Shown here: in pieces, positions 9,768 to 17,467 of the stretch
How positions within the stretch are numbered: the first letter of the stretch is position 1
Layout of the letters: each line of letters begins with the position of its first letter
Origin: Planctomycetaceae bacterium
GTDB taxonomy: Bacteria; Planctomycetota; Planctomycetia; Pirellulales; Pirellulaceae
Direction: 5' to 3'
NCBI GenBank assembly: GCA_002726515.1
Contig: PBTE01000083.1
Coordinates: forward strand, 1 to 64,000
DNA length: 64,000 bases
Notes under the pieces: model-generated
The model's input: the letters and a program-made list of their open reading frames with translations, nothing else
Database searches by the model: none
What the model was told of the DNA's origin: nothing
Made by a program: the position numbers and the translations under genes

Positions 9768-10730
9768 ATGGACGTAACAACGGAGAACTGGCTGATCAGC
9801 CTGTGGTTAGTCGTCATCGGCGGCTGCATTGGCAGTTTTTTGAATGTCATCGTCTACCGCGTGCCCCTCGGACTTTCTGTAACCCATCCGGGATCTCACT
9901 GCCCTCGGTGCAAACACGCGGTGCGTTGGTATGACAACATTCCAGTCGCGAGTTGGATATGGCTCCGAGGAAAATGTCGTGACTGCGGTGAATCATTCTC
10001 GGTACGTTACGCAGTGATCGAAGCGATCGTGGCGATGATTTTCCTCGCCATTGGACACTGCGAAGGCCTTTCGGGAGGTAGCAATCTTCCTTCCACGTTC
10101 TATCTTGCAGAAACCGGAGAAGTTCTCTACGGCGATTTTACCGGTTGGATCTTGTGCGTTTATCATTTGACCTTGATTTGCACCTTGATTTGCCTGGTGT
10201 TGATCGAATACGACCAACAGACAATAGCGAGAAAGCTGCTTGGATTCTCTCTCCTTGTCGGTCTTCTAGCTCCACTTATCTGGCCCTTCCTGCATCCCGT
10301 CCGGTCAACTGCTTCGTGGCTGGAAATGTCTACATCGGGTTGGGGCGCGTTCGCCAGCGGAGTCACTGGCTTCGTCGCCGGAACCGTCCTGGCGCTTTTC
10401 GCGATGGCCCTTCAGGGGATGCGCGGCAGCGCACTCACATCAACCGTATTGTGCAGTGCTATCGTCGGGAGCTTTCTGGGCTGGCCGGCCGTGACCGCGA
10501 TTGTGACCACCACCGTCGCTTTCGGCTCGTTTTCAAATTTGAACCCTAAGAAGATGCCCTGGACGGGCCCCCTCCTGGTAATCACCACGATCTGGACCCT
10601 GGCCTGGAAAATGATCGTCGCTCGTTTGTCGTTTCTGGAAGATCCTTCCTACTGGCAAACGTTTGTTGCAGCTTTAGTGCTGGCAGTCCTTTGCGCCCTA
10701 CCATCACTCTGGAAAAAGAGAACGAATTGA
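9768..10730 (+). CDS. Prepilin peptidase-like (A24) membrane protein, active site incomplete
   Basis: Integral membrane protein of 320 aa related to type IV prepilin peptidase/N-methyltransferase (PilD/GspO, family A24). The N-terminal domain has GSFLNVIVYRVPLG and the Zn-binding pairs CPRC and CRDC. The first catalytic region is present as VLIEYDQQTI. The second motif, usually GxGDxK before an Ala/Gly-rich helix, is not visible: where it should lie the sequence reads LTSTVLCSAIVGSFLGW, with Thr in the Asp position. Methyltransferase-type features may be kept while peptidase activity is doubtful. No pilus genes are adjacent. Confidence 0.75.
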   Translation: MDVTTENWLISLWLVVIGGCIGSFLNVIVYRVPLGLSVTHPGSHCPRCKHAVRWYDNIPVASWIWLRGKCRDCGESFSVRYAVIEAIVAMIFLAIGHCEGLSGGSNLPSTFYLAETGEVLYGDFTGWILCVYHLTLICTLICLVLIEYDQQTIARKLLGFSLLVGLLAPLIWPFLHPVRSTASWLEMSTSGWGAFASGVTGFVAGTVLALFAMALQGMRGSALTSTVLCSAIVGSFLGWPAVTAIVTTTVAFGSFSNLNPKKMPWTGPLLVITTIWTLAWKMIVARLSFLEDPSYWQTFVAALVLAVLCALPSLWKKRTN

Positions 10731-10759
10731 AAATTCGACGTACAGCCCCACGTGTTAGT

Positions 10760-10781
10760 GGAGTCCTGAACTCGCGACTCC
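10760..10781 (+). terminator. Hairpin after the prepilin peptidase gene
   Basis: GGAGTC (10760-10765) pairs with GACTCC (10776-10781) across a 10-base loop, 29 bases after the stop codon. A short T-rich stretch follows but there is no clean T-run, so termination is only plausible. Confidence 0.35.
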
Positions 10782-10979
10782 TTCATGCTTTGGGACAAAA
10801 ACCGTCACGCTTTCTTTCGAAGTCGTTGAATCCCTAAAAGCACCGGTTTAGCGCAACAGAAGATGCACTACGAGTGATTTTCACCCACGCCCTCTCGAGC
10901 CCCAAAGCGAGAAGATTTTCTGTCCGGCCCATTGTACTGCGTTCGGTCCCTTGAAATACCGTGGAAGAGTCGTGGCAAC

Positions 10980-11640
10980 CAAAAACAAAACCTGACCCTG
11001 TAGGAAATTTTGTCTAACAAATCTAACCAATATCTATTTGAAAGAGTGTTCGAGTATCTGTTCAGCAGTTTCCGTTTGGTAGATACATAAATAAAGAGCC
11101 ACTGACAAACCGAAGACAAACATTAATATTAAAAACAAATCCTCTTCCAATCTTTATTTCTCACTGCTTCATTAGTGACTTCATAAATGCTCAAGAACAT
11201 TTCACCTATCCCACGCCTTGGACTTGGGGAGAAATCATCAAACATAATTAAGACCGTTTTTTGAAAAGGATATGAAGGATTTGAAATAGAACCAAATGAC
11301 AAATGTAGATCATTACCCTAGCAGCTTGATAGTTAAAAGAAAACGGATTTCCACCAGAGACGAGGTGTTTAAAAATCAAATTGAACCCATTGAAGTATTT
11401 TATGATTTAATAGGACCACCTTTTGAAAGATTACTCGGTTACTCAATACCTGAAAAATCGTGGACAAGAGCATAAGTCGTTTGGGTCCAACGTGTTGAGT
11501 GAGTAATGATCTTGGGTGACAAAGATTTGAAAAAGGGCTCGGAAGGGAAGCGTCAAACATTCTCTGGAAATCTGAAAAGAAACGGACAGATCGGGCGTAA
11601 TCATCCATTCTGCTTGTCGGTTGTTTGAAAACTTTGTATG
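10980..11640. other. AT-rich gene-poor island
   Basis: Part of a 960-base gap between two normal genes. Three 60-base rows that I counted (starting at 11101, 11221 and 11341) contain 17, 20 and 21 G+C, while flanking genes are near half G+C. Long A- and T-runs occur throughout. There is no tRNA or IS-end-like repeat that I can see. The only clean frame is the 59-aa ORF at 11296. It could be a decayed acquired segment or a large regulatory or replication-related region. Confidence 0.6.
11296..11475 (+). CDS. Possible small ORF (59 aa) in the AT-rich island
   Basis: ATG-started frame of 59 codons ending in TAA. The peptide begins MTNVDHYPSSLIVKRKRIS and ends GYSIPEKSWTRA. It uses ATA, AGA and TTA codons that are rare in the surrounding genes, in line with the local AT-rich composition. 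An open frame this long is somewhat unexpected in such DNA, but the nearest purine-rich SD-like sequence (AAGGAT) is too far upstream, so translation is unproven. No known family is recognised. Confidence 0.3.
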   Translation: MTNVDHYPSSLIVKRKRISTRDEVFKNQIEPIEVFYDLIGPPFERLLGYSIPEKSWTRA

Positions 11641-11695
11641 GTGCTCGCAATTGTGACAGCATGTAAAGCAGCAGCTTGATCAGAATGATAGGTTG

Positions 11696-12835
11696 ATGCC
11701 CGATCTGACCGTCTTCCCCGTACTAAATCGAAAGCAACGCCGTCAGTTTCTCCGCTTCCCGTGGCAGTTGTACCGAAAAGACCCCTGTTGGATTCCGCCA
11801 CTACAACATCACCAGAAGGAATTGTTAGGATTTGCCGCACATCCTTTCTACGAAGCGGCCGAGTCACAAACATTTCTGGCCACCTCAAACGGAGTGGTTT
11901 GTGGCCGGATTTCGGCCATTCTGAATCACGCACATAACCATCGTCACAAAGAGCAACGGGGTTTTTGGGGATTCTTTGAATCCGTCGACGATCGGGCTGT
12001 CGCCCATCGGCTGTTCGACGCCGCATGGAACTGGCTGCAAGAACGCGGTGCACAAACATTTCGTGGACCTGTAAATCCTTCGATGAACTACGAGTGTGGC
12101 CTGCTTGTTGATGGATTTGACACACCACCCTCTTTTATGATGGCCTACAATCCACCGTATTATTCAGACCTGGTTGAATCGTGGGGACTTCGCAAATCAC
12201 AGGATCTATTGTCCTTCTGGGGACACATCGCAATGCTCGGTTCACTCAATCAGAAACTCGATTTCGTCATTGACGAATGTAAGCGGAGATTTAACATCCG
12301 CCTACGACGTTTTAGACCCGAACGTCTCCAGGAAGAGGTCCACATATTCCTGGAAATCTACAATCAGTCTCTGGGCGGAACCTGGGGCTTTGTACCTCTT
12401 TCCAATGCCGAAGTACGACACTTGGCAGGAGCCTTACGCCACCTGCTTGTGCCGGAACTGACGGCCATTGCGGAAATCGACCAACACCCAGTGGCAGCGG
12501 TGGTGGGACTACTGGATTACAATCCCCTCTTGAAACGCATCAACGGCCGCCTACTTCCGTGGGGTTTTCTGAATTTGCGTTTTCGACGCAGGCAAATCAC
12601 ACGAACGCGAATCGTCAGCACGAATGTACTTCCCGAATACCAACGTTGGGGCGTAGGACTCGTCGCGCTGAACCGGCTATTGCCCGACGCGTTGGCATGG
12701 GGAATTCAAGAGGGCGAATTCTCCTGGGTTCTCGAAAGCAATCACCTCTCTCGTTCAACCCTGGAACGTGCGGGAGCCCAGCTTTCGAAAACCTACCGGC
12801 TGTACGACCTGGATGAAGTGCCCAACCGGACATGA
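11696..12835 (+). CDS. GNAT-like N-acetyltransferase, planctomycete type
   Basis: Protein of 379 aa with two-part structure: an N-terminal region containing FPWQLYRKDPCWIPP and RGPVNPSMNYECGLLVDGF, and a C-terminal half with the acetyl-CoA-type pattern VLPEYQRWGVGLVALNRL and ESNHLSRSTLERAGA. This is the pattern of large GNAT-related proteins sometimes annotated as YghO-like. Neither acceptor nor pathway is known. TTG 11693 immediately precedes the ATG; I use the ATG. It is convergent with the outer-membrane protein gene and stands alone after the AT-rich island. Confidence 0.7.
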   Translation: MPDLTVFPVLNRKQRRQFLRFPWQLYRKDPCWIPPLQHHQKELLGFAAHPFYEAAESQTFLATSNGVVCGRISAILNHAHNHRHKEQRGFWGFFESVDDRAVAHRLFDAAWNWLQERGAQTFRGPVNPSMNYECGLLVDGFDTPPSFMMAYNPPYYSDLVESWGLRKSQDLLSFWGHIAMLGSLNQKLDFVIDECKRRFNIRLRRFRPERLQEEVHIFLEIYNQSLGGTWGFVPLSNAEVRHLAGALRHLLVPELTAIAEIDQHPVAAVVGLLDYNPLLKRINGRLLPWGFLNLRFRRRQITRTRIVSTNVLPEYQRWGVGLVALNRLLPDALAWGIQEGEFSWVLESNHLSRSTLERAGAQLSKTYRLYDLDEVPNRT

Positions 12836-12850
12836 AAGCCTGAAGAACGA

Positions 12851-12876
12851 AAGGATGCATGATCCTTGAATTTTCA
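12851..12876 (+). terminator. Likely terminator between convergent genes
   Basis: AAGGAT (12851-12856), a five-base loop, then ATCCTT (12862-12867), followed by GAATTTTC. The short stem, small loop and four-T tail 16 bases after the GNAT stop codon resemble a weak intrinsic terminator. Confidence 0.45.
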
Positions 12877-12959
12877 GCGGCAGCCGACCGAGCGATAAGG
12901 TTGATACAGCAAACACGCTGGCTTCGTACCACCGCGTCACCATGGTTGTTTGCCGAGCG

Positions 12960-14309
12960 TCACCACACCATTTCGAATCCCAAGCTGATCGCGTGGTAGA
13001 ACAGTTGTCCACGCAGTGCCAGATCAGGGAATGCCGGTGCGAGGCTAATGTTGTCACGGGCGATAGCAAGGCCCGTTACAAACAGGACGTCATAGGACCC
13101 TTTCAGGGCAACATGAGGATGGATCTGCCAGGAAGCGAACGCAGTCAGTTCACCCAAAAAGACAAGGTTCTGCCCTACAAGATCCTGAGCACGGGAGCCC
13201 GCTTCTCCTTCCGCCGGCACGGTGACAACCACACTTTGCCGGTCGGCCGCATTGAACAGGGCGCCCGCAGTCGACTTAACACCCCAGTTCCACTCTCCCT
13301 TCTGCTCGATAAATCCGCCGCCCAATTGGAATCCGGCAGCATCATTGTGCGTGAAGACTTCGTAAAGTCCTGTCCCCGAACCCACACCTTCCGAGTCGAA
13401 GCGGAAATATTCATTGATAGTTACGTAGCGAAGTCCACCGTGAAGAGAAATCAAGCGCGTGGGGTTCGCAGCTCGGACCCAGTTTCCATTGGGTTGTAGC
13501 AAGACCCTATCTCGCGACATGCGACTCCGGATCCGATAGTTCAATTCGAAACTGCTTAAGTCGGAGCTGTAAATGAAAGATTGAGTATCGGCATTGTCGA
13601 AGACTGGAACCTCAAAACTTCCCGTACCGGCTATATGCGATCCAAAGTCTTCACCCAGAACCAAATTTCCTGCAGAGTTGGCTCCAATCGTGGCGCCAGA
13701 TTCAAAATCGAACTGACCCAGAAACGTCACCTCGATGGCGTTGTCGCGATTTTTTTCGTCTCGACCAATGATGTTGCCAATGGTAATCCGTACTCCCGCA
13801 TTAGCGCCAGCTGAATCCGATTCCGTGGAGAGAGCATCCTGCGTGGATACCGGTGTCCCAATATTAAGCCGACCATCCGTTAGGTCATGAGAAAGAGTTT
13901 TTAGATGAGGTTGCATCCGAATCATGGCCACGGCAGCCTGCTGGGTATACCAGTGTCCCCGCCAGAGACGAGTCCCCGAGCTATCGAGTCGCTGGAAGTA
14001 ATGAGTTAACGGACCGTGTTCGGGGAAAAACCGGTCGGGTTCGACAAGTGGCTCACCCCTCGGTATTTCACCTTCAATCCATTCCTCAAGCGGCGCCGGT
14101 GAGCTAGCATCAGCGTCCTGCATCGAACTCTCGTCACTTGGCGCTGGCAGGTCCGGAGCAAGACTGAATAATGGTTGGTCTTGAGCTAGCAACAGGTTGG
14201 TGGGTGGCGTGATTTCAATCCGACCCCTCTCCTGGGCAAAGCCGAGTTGGCCCCCAGTGAGGACAACGACTATCATTCCTAGTAGTAATGACCGTTTGGA
14301 ATTATCCAC
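12960..14309 (-). CDS. BBP7-type outer-membrane beta-barrel protein
   Basis: Secreted protein of 449 aa. GTG 14309 is chosen because AGGGAGG lies about five bases upstream and the start then gives a signal peptide (SKRSLLLGMIVVVLTGGQLGFAQ). After a Pro/Glu-rich linker comes a beta-rich region with family features: SFELNYRIRSR, SLHGGLRYVTINEYFRFD, NDAAGFQLGGGF and the closing GQLFYHAISLGFEMVW with a terminal aromatic residue, as needed for barrel insertion. This fits the BBP7 (beta-barrel porin 7) family known from Planctomycetes. It is a probable outer-membrane protein, with unproven pore function. Confidence 0.8.
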   Translation of the reverse strand: MDNSKRSLLLGMIVVVLTGGQLGFAQERGRIEITPPTNLLLAQDQPLFSLAPDLPAPSDESSMQDADASSPAPLEEWIEGEIPRGEPLVEPDRFFPEHGPLTHYFQRLDSSGTRLWRGHWYTQQAAVAMIRMQPHLKTLSHDLTDGRLNIGTPVSTQDALSTESDSAGANAGVRITIGNIIGRDEKNRDNAIEVTFLGQFDFESGATIGANSAGNLVLGEDFGSHIAGTGSFEVPVFDNADTQSFIYSSDLSSFELNYRIRSRMSRDRVLLQPNGNWVRAANPTRLISLHGGLRYVTINEYFRFDSEGVGSGTGLYEVFTHNDAAGFQLGGGFIEQKGEWNWGVKSTAGALFNAADRQSVVVTVPAEGEAGSRAQDLVGQNLVFLGELTAFASWQIHPHVALKGSYDVLFVTGLAIARDNISLAPAFPDLALRGQLFYHAISLGFEMVW

Positions 14310-14836
14310 CGATCCCTCCCTAAACTCGACTTGTCGCGTGGTTGGTGGCATGTCAACAAATGCGTTACGGTAACGACGATGCGGTTTCCTACTGCGTAAT
14401 CGGAAATCAAGCAGCAACAGACCAGAAATAATCCGTATATCCGACAAATTCCTTAATCTTTTGGTACTTTATGCTATTTGCCTGTTTCATTTAGTCCTCC
14501 AATTTTGGATAAGATGTGCTTTAAACGCTGTTGGGGGAGGCTTTTGATTCGTGCGGCGAACAGACGACCGAAAGATAATGCCAGCTACGAATGGACAGTG
14601 CTGGAAGCAGGACGATTCTCCCTTTCAGAGAAAACGCAAGTCGGAAACCGCCACTTCAATGAGCGCTGCCAAGTTCCGTTCGACCTTGATGCGAGATAAA
14701 GAGGGACGTGTTTCGCGCCTGTCATTCAAATCGGCCGACCATATTCCCAGCCAGCAAGCCACGAAACCTCGAAAACACGGAACCCGGCTTGGCTCCAGAG
14801 TACTGTAACCGCCTGAGACTCCAAGGAGATCCACTT
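14310..14836. other. Divergent promoter region
   Basis: 527 bases between the BBP7-type gene and the transaldolase gene, which are transcribed away from each other. Short frames exist but show no family features. The SD of the leftward gene is at its right-hand edge of start codon 14309, and AAGGAG for the transaldolase is at 14823. I cannot assign a specific promoter. Confidence 0.4.
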
Positions 14837-15901
14837 GTGACGTCACCATTGAAATCTCTAATCGCTTGCGGCACCAAACTTTGGCTCGATTCAATCGACC
14901 CTGAATTGGTCCTCGCCAGCCGGGAATTAGGAGCGACCGGTGCAACATCGAACCCGGTCATCGTTTCTGACCTGCTCAGAACGGGCCGCTTCGACGACCA
15001 GTTGGACAAATTGTTACAACAGGGTTTCAGCGATTCGGAAATCGCCTGGCAAATGACCGACCAGCTGGTGCAGGACGCTCAAGAGGTTTTTCTCCCCGTG
15101 TGGCAGCAAACACGAGGCAACGACGGTTACGTCAGTTTCGAATTGGACCCGTTGTTGGAGGATCCTGAATCAGGACCACCCATTACGGAGCGAGTCCAAG
15201 AGTACATCCGGCTGGGTAGAAAATGGTCGGTAGGCAACGAAAACCGGATGATCAAAGTTCCGGCAACTCCGGCGGGTCTGGAATGCCTTGAACAGCTCGT
15301 CGCTGATGGAGTGACATTGAACGTCACCTTAATTTTCACGTCACGACAATATCGCGCAGCTCGCGACGCCGTTTGGCGAGGGGCTCAACGACGAGACAAT
15401 CTGGAACAGTTCAAAAGTGTGTATAGCATTTTCGTTTCTCGAGTGGACGTCTACAGCGAACGCCATGTGACTCAGCTTTCTCCTGGGACTCAAGGCCTGG
15501 TGGGTATCGTCAATGCCAAACAGATTTGGGCTGAGAATCAGTTGTTTTGGAGCGATCATCCGACACCCCTCGATCAGGAAATGATATTTGCCAGCACCGG
15601 AACCAAAAAACCTGAAGATGCGCCGACCAAGTATGTGGCAGCATTTGCTGGAAGTGACATTGAAACCAATCCACCTGCTACTAACGACGCCGTGGAATCG
15701 AGTGGAGTCACTTTTGCGCGATCGGTCGACCAGTTGCCACCGCAAGACATCCTGGAAGAGATCGAGCGCGAAATCGATTGCGAACACTTGGAACAGGTGT
15801 TAATGGACGAGGGGATTAAAAAGTTTGCCGAACCTCAAAAGGCCCTGTTGGCTTTGATCGCTCAAAAACGTGCGGAGTTGACATCAACTGACAAGAGTTA
15901 A
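14837..15901 (+). CDS. tal: Transaldolase
   Basis: Protein of 354 aa of the transaldolase family, which moves dihydroxyacetone units between sugar phosphates in the non-oxidative pentose phosphate pathway in the cytosol. The Schiff-base lysine lies in NRMIKVPATPAG, preceded by GATGATSNPVIVSDLL and followed by NVTLIFTSRQY and SIFVSRVDVY. GTG 14837 is preferred over an upstream ATG because AAGGAG lies eight bases before it and the family N-terminus (SPLKSLIACGTKLWLDSID) follows directly. The length and an extra C-terminal helical part fit the long transaldolase subgroup often fused or linked with phosphoglucose isomerase; no such fusion is seen. Confidence 0.92.
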   Translation: MTSPLKSLIACGTKLWLDSIDPELVLASRELGATGATSNPVIVSDLLRTGRFDDQLDKLLQQGFSDSEIAWQMTDQLVQDAQEVFLPVWQQTRGNDGYVSFELDPLLEDPESGPPITERVQEYIRLGRKWSVGNENRMIKVPATPAGLECLEQLVADGVTLNVTLIFTSRQYRAARDAVWRGAQRRDNLEQFKSVYSIFVSRVDVYSERHVTQLSPGTQGLVGIVNAKQIWAENQLFWSDHPTPLDQEMIFASTGTKKPEDAPTKYVAAFAGSDIETNPPATNDAVESSGVTFARSVDQLPPQDILEEIEREIDCEHLEQVLMDEGIKKFAEPQKALLALIAQKRAELTSTDKS

Positions 15902-15952
15902 CCCAACAATTCCGTACAACTTCGTCAGCGAGAGTCCTGACGACTGAAAAGG

Positions 15953-17188
15953 ATGAACCAACAACCTTATGGACTACCTCCACGCTGGTGGGAACCCAAA
16001 CTGACCCCTAGCATCGTAAAATTGTCGCGTGGGTTGCGCAATCGAACGCTGCGCCATGAGCAACAGCTGATAAGGATCAGGGCGCAGGGAGTCGAACACC
16101 TGGAACGCTCTCTCGCAGCCGGCTATGGGGTACTGATTACACCCAATCATTCGGCCCACTACGATTGGGCAGCTTTATATTCCGTGGCAGATCAAATTCG
16201 GCAGCCTCTTTATTTCCTGACTGCCTGGCAGGTGTTTGCGACAAGCAACTGGTTCCATCGCTGGCTGATGCAGCGAATCGGGTGTTTCAGTATCGACAGA
16301 GAAAACTCGGATCACCAGGCTTACCGGAAGGCAACCCAGATCCTGCGCGAGGAACCGCACCCGCTGGTCGTTTTTCCCGAAGGTGACATCTACCACATCA
16401 ATGACCGGACGACACCCTTTCACGAGGGAGCAGCCAGTATTGCCTTGGGTGCCGCCCGTCGAGCATCAAGACCGATTGTGATGCTGCCCTGCGCTATTAA
16501 GTTCTGGTACATCGATGACCCCGGAAAACAAATGGAACGCAGCATGGCGCGTCTGGAGCAACATCTGCACCTTGGTCAGCCCAGCAACATGTCTTTGCTC
16601 GATCGAATTTATCGCCTGGCCCAATCTGTGATGGCAATCAAAGAGCTCAAGTACGCCGGGCGAGTAGGCAGCGGTACGTTTCGCCAGCGAACCACTCAAT
16701 TGATGGAACACATTCTGAACCGACTCGAAGCCGAACACTCGCTCGACGCAATTGCGGCACCAACCCCGGTGAGAGTTCAGAGACTCCGACGTTTGCTCAC
16801 TGCGAACATGGGTTGCACACAAAACGCTGAATCAACGACTCGACGCGTACGCCAGTTGGAAGACTTGTTTTTTGTGATCCAGCTGTTCAGTTACCCCGAT
16901 AACTATCTGGGAAAGCATCCGACCATCGAGCGGCTCGCCGAAACAATGGATAAGCTGGAGGAAGACATCCTGACGAAACCATTGCCAAGTATCCGGGGAC
17001 GCCGGCGGGCCGTCATTCAATTCGGTGAACCTATTCGGGTTGGCCAGCACATGAAGCGAAACTCGCATGTCAGGAACTTGACGAAAAAATTACAGCGAAA
17101 CGTCCAATCATTACTCGACGAGATGAACGAGACCAAACATCATTGCGCAGTCGCTGGTAAAAGCCTGAAATCGCTCCCTGAAGCATAG
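15953..17188 (+). CDS. PlsC-type 1-acylglycerol-3-phosphate acyltransferase
   Basis: Protein of 411 aa with the acyltransferase signature HX4D in TPNHSAHYDWAAL (His66 and Asp71) and the downstream VVFPEGDIYHIND, matching motif III (FPEG) of the PlsC family. These membrane-associated enzymes place an acyl chain on lysophosphatidate or other lipid acceptors. The protein is longer than typical PlsC (about 250 aa) because of a C-terminal half without recognised domain, ending in a basic coiled segment. It follows transaldolase after 51 bases and may share its transcript. Confidence 0.85.
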   Translation: MNQQPYGLPPRWWEPKLTPSIVKLSRGLRNRTLRHEQQLIRIRAQGVEHLERSLAAGYGVLITPNHSAHYDWAALYSVADQIRQPLYFLTAWQVFATSNWFHRWLMQRIGCFSIDRENSDHQAYRKATQILREEPHPLVVFPEGDIYHINDRTTPFHEGAASIALGAARRASRPIVMLPCAIKFWYIDDPGKQMERSMARLEQHLHLGQPSNMSLLDRIYRLAQSVMAIKELKYAGRVGSGTFRQRTTQLMEHILNRLEAEHSLDAIAAPTPVRVQRLRRLLTANMGCTQNAESTTRRVRQLEDLFFVIQLFSYPDNYLGKHPTIERLAETMDKLEEDILTKPLPSIRGRRRAVIQFGEPIRVGQHMKRNSHVRNLTKKLQRNVQSLLDEMNETKHHCAVAGKSLKSLPEA

Positions 17189-17467
17189 CAATTTTTCTGC
17201 CTTCACTATTCCGATTCGGGCATCTTCAAACGTCGACTGCGGCCCCATCGGTCGCCTGACGGGAAAACCTGCGGCTCCGTCCGACGAGACGATCCACAAC
17301 CCCTCCACTAGAACAGGGTTGCCGGGGAAACGTTTGGCAACAACGCTGGAGACAAATCAACCGATCCAGAGCCCGCGGCTGCCTGGGTGTCTCGCGACAT
17401 TGCTATTACTTTGGTAGCATAACTGGTTGCGAGTATTCGATCCTCCCAGACCAAGGATGCACGAGAC

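Noticed and set aside
17325-17467. tRNA-like end with TTCGATC before the SEC-C gene
   Set aside because: No acceptor, D or anticodon arms could be folded around it.
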